From Gemmatimonadota bacterium (lineage in GTDB: Bacteria > GCA-2686955), in the NCBI GenBank assembly GCA_026991065.1, contig JALXCG010000423.1:1-6022 (forward strand): a stretch of 6,022 bases of DNA. Reading direction: 5' to 3'. The position numbers were made by a program, and so were the translations under genes. The notes under the pieces were generated by a model. That model was not told where the DNA came from, ran no database searches, and saw only the letters and a program-made list of their open reading frames with translations. This document shows positions 1 through 6,022 of the stretch, piece after piece. Numbering within the stretch: the stretch's first letter is position 1; each line of letters opens with the position of its first letter.

Positions 1-2146
<2,146 letters not shown>

Positions 2147-2160
2147 GCCACGGAGACACG

Positions 2161-2571
2161 ATGCAGTCATCGAAGACCTTTCATTGCCACGTCGTCACGC
2201 CTGAGCGCCCCGTACTGGAGTGTGAAGCGCGCTTCGTGGCATTCCCGTCGCACGACGGTGAAGTTGGGGTGCTCCACAGTCATGCGCCGCTTCTGCACCA
2301 GATGGGAATCGGCCTGTTGCGGGTCGAAACACCGGACAATAAGGAGCGGGCCTTCTTCATCGACGGTGGATTCGCGCAAATGGTCGACAATAAGCTCACT
2401 CTGCTCACACAAGAAGCGATCGAAATCGATCGAATCGATGCGGATGAAGCACGGGTGGCTCTGGAGGACGCCCTGGCCATGCCAACGACTACCGAGGCTG
2501 ACTTTCAGGCTCGGCGGAAGGCCCTGGCGCGCGCCCGAGTTCAGATTCGCATCAAGAACGCCGGATCCTAG
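2161..2571 (+). CDS. atpC: ATP synthase F1 epsilon subunit
   Basis: Epsilon sits at the foot of the gamma shaft, contacts the c-ring, and in many bacteria inhibits ATP hydrolysis through its C-terminal helices. The 136-residue product has the usual two parts. The N-terminal beta-sandwich (about 5-88) carries the conserved segment GEVGVLHSHAPLL (33-45). It is followed by a helical hairpin rich in Ala, Arg and Glu (about 93-131) of full length, so the inhibitory domain is present. The ATG start lies 14 bases after the atpD stop, with GGAG at 2152-2155 five bases upstream. It is the last gene of the atp operon. Where the family often has GVLPGHAPL this copy has GVLHSHAPL, a small local change. 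The identification rests on the motif, size and position and is firm. Confidence 0.95.
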   Translation: MQSSKTFHCHVVTPERPVLECEARFVAFPSHDGEVGVLHSHAPLLHQMGIGLLRVETPDNKERAFFIDGGFAQMVDNKLTLLTQEAIEIDRIDADEARVALEDALAMPTTTEADFQARRKALARARVQIRIKNAGS

Positions 2572-2573
2572 TC

Positions 2574-2588
2574 CGCCGTTTAGCGGCG
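2574..2588 (+). other. Small GC hairpin between atpC and queE
   Basis: CGCCG (2574-2578) and CGGCG (2584-2588) form a perfect five-pair stem with the loop TTTAG, starting two bases after the atpC stop. There is no following T-run, so it is not a classical intrinsic terminator and read-through into queE is likely. It could mark the 3' boundary of the atp message or be incidental in GC-rich DNA. Confidence 0.35.
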
Positions 2589-2598
2589 AATTCGAGTC

Positions 2599-3234
2599 AT
2601 GCGCATTCGCGAGTTGTTCGTGTCGATCCAAGGTGAATCAACACGCGCGGGCGTGCCCACTTTTTTCATCCGCACTTCCGGTTGCAATCTGCGCTGCACG
2701 TGGTGCGATACAACCTACGCCTACACTGGCGGGGAAGAGATGACGGTCGCTCATATCGTTGCGCGCGCCATCAAAGCGGGGACTCCAGCCGTTTCTGTCA
2801 CTGGGGGAGAGCCTCTTCTACAGCCCGAAATCTCACTCCTTGTGGAGCGCCTGCTGGAACATGGCCAAGAGATTCAGGTGGAGACCAACGGCACCCTTCC
2901 CATCGACCGAGTGAATCCCCGGGCCAGGCGAATTGTCGACATGAAGCCGCCAGGCCACGGTACTCGGGCGCCGTTTCTGCTGAGCAACCTTTCCCTTCTG
3001 ACCGCAAAAGACGAGATCAAGTTTGTTGTCGGGAGCTACGAGGATTTCTCGTGGGCTCGCGACAAGACGGCGGAGCTGGAACTTGACCGTCTTTGTACCG
3101 TTCTGTTCTCCCCTGTGTACGGGAGCCTATCAGCGCGAAGACTGGCAAAATGGATTCTGGAGGAGCGCCTGAACGTCAGACTCAACCTCCAACTCCACAA
3201 GTTGATCTGGAGCGCTTCAGCGCGAGGCGTGTAG
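2599..3234 (+). CDS. queE: 7-carboxy-7-deazaguanine synthase (radical SAM)
   Basis: QueE converts 6-carboxytetrahydropterin to 7-carboxy-7-deazaguanine, the ring-contraction step leading to preQ0, queuosine in tRNA and related 7-deazaguanines. It is a cytosolic enzyme using a 4Fe-4S cluster, S-adenosylmethionine and Mg. In the 211-residue product, the N-terminus MRIRELFVSIQGES (1-14) matches the family. The cluster motif CX3CX2C is at Cys29, Cys33 and Cys36, followed by DTTY (37-40), where the family's Mg-contacting Thr lies. GGEP (69-72) is the SAM-binding motif, VETNG (94-98) fits the next strand, DMKPPG (114-119) follows, and QLHKLIW (198-204) is the typical end. The ATG at 2599 gives the exact family N-terminus; no good Shine-Dalgarno is seen. 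No queC, queD or folE is in the window, so the rest of the pathway must lie elsewhere. It is co-directional with atpC and convergent with the next gene, from which it is separated by only 39 bases. Confidence 0.95.
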   Translation: MRIRELFVSIQGESTRAGVPTFFIRTSGCNLRCTWCDTTYAYTGGEEMTVAHIVARAIKAGTPAVSVTGGEPLLQPEISLLVERLLEHGQEIQVETNGTLPIDRVNPRARRIVDMKPPGHGTRAPFLLSNLSLLTAKDEIKFVVGSYEDFSWARDKTAELELDRLCTVLFSPVYGSLSARRLAKWILEERLNVRLNLQLHKLIWSASARGV

Positions 3235-3273
3235 CGTTTCGCCCGGGAAGTGGCGCTTGGCGACGATCGGGAA

Positions 3274-4029
3274 CTACCCGGACCGTTTCTGAATGAACTC
3301 CAGCACGGCCTGAAAAAGCTGCTCTCTCTCCACATCCAGCGGCAGAACATGGTTGGAGCGCTCCAGGGTCAAGGTCGTGATATCACGTGCCGAAACGCTC
3401 TCCGCAATTGCATGCATATTGGAAAATGGGATTGTCCGGTCGTTGAGCGAATGGGCCAAGAAAAGGGGGCAGTTCACCCGATGGATGCACGCTCGCAATG
3501 ACTTAAGCAGCCGGGTGAGTTCCACGACCCCTCCCAGAGGTTGGCGGTCATATGACACCCGTCCCAACGCCCCCCTCGGATCAACCACACCGGTGCCTCG
3601 TTTGGGCAGTGAAGTTACAAACCGGGATGCAATCGGAAGAAACGGGAGAAGTGGGTGACGCAAGTGCAGAGGAGCGGCCAGCGCAATAGTTCCAGCGACG
3701 TCATCCGAGTATTCGCAAGCAAGACGAAGCGCCAGACTCCCGCCCATCGAGAGCCCCCCCAGAAAAGCCGAGGAGTGGTGTTTGCGCATCTCCCGGAACG
3801 CTGCGTCAGCTGCATCCAGCCACTCCATCCACGACACTCGATTGAGTTCATCGACGTGGGTTCCGTGGCCGGGAAGAAGGGGTGCGAAACTGGAGATTCC
3901 ATGCCTGCTCAAGGCACGCCCGATCGGCTCGACCTCCTGCGGTGCACCGGTAAAGCCGTGGAGAAGCAGTACCCCTACACGGTCCCCCGCATCGATCTCT
4001 ACCGGTCTGGCTAGTTCAAGATTCGGCAG
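3274..4029 (-). CDS. Est30-like carboxylesterase (alpha/beta hydrolase), probable CTG start
   Basis: This is a serine hydrolase of the alpha/beta fold, most like the Est30 carboxylesterase/monoacylglycerol lipase group, which cleaves short to medium acyl esters. From the start used here (251 residues) it shows the oxyanion-hole motif LLLHGFTGAP (His24-Gly25), LLPGHGTH, the nucleophile elbow GLSMGG with Ser94, the acid Asp197 in HSLNDRTIPF, and His227 in RSNHVLPLD. As I recall, the Est30 triad is Ser94-Asp193-His223, so the numbering fits closely. No signal peptide is seen, suggesting a cytosolic enzyme. No ATG, GTG or TTG lies near the family N-terminus. The CTG at 4029 has AGGAG 6 bases upstream and gives the right length. 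The alternative is a TTG at 4155, which adds 42 unconserved residues lying wholly inside the upstream gene. It overlaps the oxidoreductase by 14 bases and should be co-translated with it. The physiological substrate is unknown. Confidence 0.88.
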   Translation of the reverse strand: MPNLELARPVEIDAGDRVGVLLLHGFTGAPQEVEPIGRALSRHGISSFAPLLPGHGTHVDELNRVSWMEWLDAADAAFREMRKHHSSAFLGGLSMGGSLALRLACEYSDDVAGTIALAAPLHLRHPLLPFLPIASRFVTSLPKRGTGVVDPRGALGRVSYDRQPLGGVVELTRLLKSLRACIHRVNCPLFLAHSLNDRTIPFSNMHAIAESVSARDITTLTLERSNHVLPLDVEREQLFQAVLEFIQKRSG

Positions 4030-5398
4030 GCTGAACTCCTCTTGGTTTTCTCGCCAATGCGGACCCCGCTTCTGTGGCTGTGTCGATTTTTGGCGGCGGA
4101 AGGTTCTCGGAATCCTTTCCCAGCAGAGCGACCAGACACCTCTGCACGCTGGCAAACCCTATCTCATCCCCAAGGCCAGGCACTGCACAAGCATCGCCGA
4201 CCAAGAACAGCCCGCGCGGCGACGGCACCGCCACAGGCGGTCGCTGGGTACGCGTCGCCCCGACTCCCACATCCGTCCCATGAAGCCGAGGAAGATGGTG
4301 CATCCGGCGGATTTCGATGGCCGTCTCCAAACCGGGGAAAATCTCCATGAGACGCCGCTCCATCGCTGCCGCCACCTCCTCAGTGCTGGATTGGGGGGAC
4401 ATGGTCGGAGCACATGCAACCAGCACTTGCTTGCCGCGAGGGGCAATGCCACCCGCGAGATTGGACGGAAACAGCGCCCAACCAGATGGATTCGACAGCC
4501 GCCAAAGCCCAGTCGTCATACTGACCGGACGACTCAAAGCCAATACCAATGTAGTGGCCGCCAACGGACGTACGGTGGCCAAGGAGCGGCGCAGGGCCGG
4601 GTCAAGATCGTCCACTTGGTGGAGAAGGTCACGGGGACTCGAGGACCAAACGACACGGGGTGCACCAATCGCCTCCCCGGCAGATGAGACCACACCTTGA
4701 ACTCGTCCACGCTTGCACTCGATACGGGCGACCTCCCAGTCGGTGAGGAGCTTTCCTCCTCCAGCCAAGAACCGATCGGTAACCGACTTGACGATCCGAC
4801 CCCACCCTTCCACGGGATAGGTCATTGTGACCCCAAGATCGAGTGACCTTCGCAACGATTCAAGGACTTCTCTGGCCGCTACCTTGCCCGGGTGACTGTG
4901 TATCACCATGCTTGCCACGATGTCTCGAAGAAGGGCGGAAAGCCGAGGGCTAAAGCCCCTCCCAGCCATCCAAGTATCAAGATCTTCGACCGGTGCGAGG
5001 TCAGCGCGAGAGCGCAGACTGACAATCAAGCGCATCATGCGGAGTCGATCGCGCAAACCGATCAGCCGCGTGCGGGAGAAGACCTGAATGCTCAAGGGCA
5101 GTTCTGTAACACCTGTGTCCGTCAGCGAGAACGAGGTGCCAAGTTCGCGCAAAAGAGTGGAATCACCCTGCCTGAACAGGAGTTCACCGAGAGCACCCTG
5201 GGCTCCATGGCGAGCGAAATGAATGGCGATCGGAAGAGAGAACCCTTCGTTTTCAACAACGCGGTAGCGCCCACCAACTGCGCCGCGTTTCTCAACCACC
5301 GCGACACGAAGGCCAGGCCGCTGCAGTTCAACAGCGAGCAAGAGGCCCTCCAGTCCGGCGCCAACAATGACCACGTCCGACCGCTCACGCGGTGGCAT
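4016..5398 (-). CDS. FAD-dependent oxidoreductase, phytoene desaturase/amine oxidase class
   Basis: This is a flavoprotein of the group that includes carotenoid desaturases and amine oxidases. The ATG at 5398 is chosen because AGGAG lies 6 bases upstream; an earlier in-frame start (5464) would add 22 Arg/Trp-rich residues inside yraN. The product is 460 residues. The dinucleotide-binding motif VVIVGAGLEG (9-18, with Gly13, Gly15, Gly18) ends in VVEKRGAVGGR (34-44), where Glu36 should bind the FAD ribose. The C-terminal FAD site is LFLVGDACAVPGLGDEIG (about 397-414). The Rossmann loop has Glu17 where Ala is more usual, and the GPTLL-like segment typical of true phytoene desaturases is not seen after the N-terminal FAD site. 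The substrate is therefore open, and the protein should not be called crtI. No signal peptide or clear membrane helix is visible. It overlaps yraN upstream and the hydrolase downstream by 14 bases each, indicating an operon. Confidence 0.88.
   Translation of the reverse strand: MPPRERSDVVIVGAGLEGLLLAVELQRPGLRVAVVEKRGAVGGRYRVVENEGFSLPIAIHFARHGAQGALGELLFRQGDSTLLRELGTSFSLTDTGVTELPLSIQVFSRTRLIGLRDRLRMMRLIVSLRSRADLAPVEDLDTWMAGRGFSPRLSALLRDIVASMVIHSHPGKVAAREVLESLRRSLDLGVTMTYPVEGWGRIVKSVTDRFLAGGGKLLTDWEVARIECKRGRVQGVVSSAGEAIGAPRVVWSSSPRDLLHQVDDLDPALRRSLATVRPLAATTLVLALSRPVSMTTGLWRLSNPSGWALFPSNLAGGIAPRGKQVLVACAPTMSPQSSTEEVAAAMERRLMEIFPGLETAIEIRRMHHLPRLHGTDVGVGATRTQRPPVAVPSPRGLFLVGDACAVPGLGDEIGFASVQRCLVALLGKDSENLPPPKIDTATEAGSALARKPRGVQPAES
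4036..4040 (-). promoter_or_regulatory. Ribosome binding site deciding the hydrolase start
   Basis: On the minus strand AGGAG, within the purine run AAGAGGAG, lies exactly 6 bases before the CTG at 4029 and inside the 3' end of the upstream oxidoreductase gene. No canonical start codon is in reach, so this site is the main evidence for initiation at CTG. Its spacing is identical to that of the site before the oxidoreductase (5405-5409). Confidence 0.6.
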
Positions 5399-5780
5399 CA
5401 AACGCTCCTCGAACGTGCTCCACGTCCACCTCGCCATTCGCCACAACAACCGCCACAACATCAAACCGGCACGGACGATTGCTCCACCGCTTCCGTGCCA
5501 GGAAAAGCTCTGCCGCGATGGTCAATCGGCGTCGCTTCCGTCGGCTAATCGCAGCCAGGGGACCTCCAAACGATCGCCGGCGGCGCGTCTTCACCTCCAC
5601 AAACACAACTACGTCACCGTCTTCCGCGATCAGGTCGATCTCCTTGTGGCCGGCGCGCCAGTTGCGCTCCAGAATACTCATGCCAGCTTGCTGCAACAGG
5701 TCCGCAGCCACCGACTCTCCGTAGGCCCCCAAGCGGGCCGGGCTAGTCACTGCAGCCACAGGCCCAGTAGGAGCCCACAA
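5385..5780 (-). CDS. yraN: UPF0102 family protein, YraN-like (nuclease-like fold)
   Basis: The family is widespread in bacteria, has a predicted PD-(D/E)XK endonuclease-like fold, and has no settled function; DNA uptake or repair roles have been suggested. The product is up to 131 residues, normal for the family. The core is intact: RLGAYGESVAADLL (16-29), LERNWRAGHKEIDLI (37-51), then VVVFVEVKTRRR (57-68), giving the Glu47/Asp49 ... Glu62-Val-Lys64 pattern of this fold, and CRFDVVAV (104-111) near the end. The start is uncertain. The TTG at 5780 gives the longest form, while GTG codons at 5759 and 5750 would remove 7 or 10 unconserved residues, and none has a strong Shine-Dalgarno. In many genomes yraN follows rnhB; here no such gene is seen in the 242 bases upstream. 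It is the first gene of the three-gene minus-strand cluster and overlaps the oxidoreductase by 14 bases. Confidence 0.9.
   Translation of the reverse strand: MWAPTGPVAAVTSPARLGAYGESVAADLLQQAGMSILERNWRAGHKEIDLIAEDGDVVVFVEVKTRRRRSFGGPLAAISRRKRRRLTIAAELFLARKRWSNRPCRFDVVAVVVANGEVDVEHVRGAFDATA
5405..5409 (-). promoter_or_regulatory. Ribosome binding site of the oxidoreductase
   Basis: On the minus strand AGGAG (within GAGGAG) lies 6 bases before the ATG at 5398, inside the end of yraN. It fixes the oxidoreductase start at 5398 rather than 5464 and suggests translational coupling to yraN. Confidence 0.75.
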
Positions 5781-5937
5781 AAAAGCCGGTGGGAGTATCC
5801 GTCAACCGCGGTCGCGCAGCCTGTACACAACCGCTCCATTGCCCGAAGAAACCACACGCGAAAGCTCTCATATGCTCCACGCTCTTGCCGAGTCCAAGAG
5901 TCTGTCGCGCCCTGGTTTTCGAGTCCTGTGTTCAGCC
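5781..5937. other. Intergenic region upstream of yraN with one hairpin (5882-5900)
   Basis: No gene on either strand can be supported here; the short open frames lack family features and good ribosome sites. The perfect stem CTCTTG (5882-5887)/CAAGAG (5895-5900) with a 7-base loop is present. No convincing -35/-10 pair for yraN was found on the minus strand. Confidence 0.4.
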
Positions 5938-6016
5938 CTGCTCCGCGATCTGGGCACTGAGCCCACAGGAAGGTTGATTACCTTTCAAGGACTTGGCAAC
6001 ACAGAGATCGGAGCAG
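5938..6016. other. Branched inverted-repeat structure, possible leader or structured RNA
   Basis: The arms CTGCTCCGCGATCT (5938-5951) and AGATCGGAGCAG (6005-6016) form twelve Watson-Crick pairs with a two-base CG bulge. They enclose two further stem-loops: GGGC/GCCC with loop ACTGA (5952-5964), and GGAAGGT/ACCTTTC with loop TGATT and one G-T wobble (5968-5986). Together this is a closing helix with two internal hairpins, as in many structured RNAs. The strand is undetermined: on the minus strand it would lie in the 5' leader region of yraN. I recognise no riboswitch, tRNA, SRP, 6S or RNase P signature. The pairing is seen; transcription and function are inferred. Confidence 0.35.
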
Positions 6017-6022
6017 CGGCGA

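Noticed and set aside
3235-3273. Possible bidirectional terminator between convergent queE and the hydrolase
   Set aside because: Only short interrupted pairings (AGCG/CGCT and TTTC/GGAA) are present, with no T-run on either strand. Termination must be Rho-dependent or lie within the genes.
4030-4155. TTG-started N-terminal extension of the hydrolase
   Set aside because: The 42 added residues are Arg/Gln rich, fall wholly within the coding end of the oxidoreductase, and make the protein longer than its family.
5743-5871. Minus-strand 42-codon open frame starting at ATG 5871 and overlapping the yraN start region
   Set aside because: It has a GGAG only 3 bases before the ATG, no recognisable motif, and a composition rich in Cys, Gly and Trp. 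Chance is the simpler explanation, although a short leader peptide cannot be excluded.
5882-5955. tRNA-Ser-like stretch on the minus strand (GGGCTGAAC followed by CTCGAAAACC)
   Set aside because: It resembles the D arm to anticodon loop of a tRNA-Ser(CGA), but the anticodon stem has mismatches and no acceptor stem or T-arm can be formed.
5367-5977. Plus-strand open frames of 197 and 62 codons
   Set aside because: Over 5385-5780 the minus strand encodes a clear YraN protein. The plus-strand products are Arg/Ser/Pro-rich shadows with no recognisable domain.

Overview
The window looks like an ordinary, moderately GC-rich bacterial chromosome segment with tightly packed housekeeping genes. No mobile element, CRISPR array, phage gene or rRNA is visible. 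The ATP synthase beta and gamma C-termini, and the beta segment reading [20 protein letters not shown], remind me of Planctomycetota or neighbouring PVC-type lineages. That placement is from memory of family sequences and is tentative.

Region 1 (1-2571, + strand) is the 3' end of an F-type ATP synthase operon: gamma (atpG, cut by the window edge), beta (atpD, complete) and epsilon (atpC, complete), in the classical order. A strong GC-rich hairpin fills most of the 53-base atpG-atpD gap and stops just before the atpD ribosome binding site. Region 2 (2599-3234, + strand) is queE, a radical SAM enzyme of 7-deazaguanine (queuosine precursor) synthesis. It lies 27 bases after atpC, with a small hairpin between them, and could be read through from the atp operon.

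Region 3 (3274-5780, - strand) converges on queE and holds three genes, transcribed in the order yraN (UPF0102, nuclease-like fold), an FAD-dependent oxidoreductase of the phytoene desaturase/amine oxidase class, and an Est30-like alpha/beta hydrolase. The two junctions have the same geometry: an AGGAG 6 bases before the start, and a 14-base overlap ending in TGA. This puts the hydrolase start at a CTG codon, which also gives the normal N-terminal length for the family. The three genes look like a translationally coupled operon. The oxidoreductase-esterase pairing suggests lipid or isoprenoid chemistry, but no substrate can be read from sequence.

Region 4 (5781-6022) has no convincing gene. 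It contains inverted repeats that could fold into a branched structure (5938-6016) and a separate hairpin (5882-5900). This may be a leader or structured RNA upstream of yraN, but I match it to no known family.

I found no clear new biological system. The most useful second looks are the CTG start with its twin junction, the atpG-atpD hairpin, and the structured region at the right edge.
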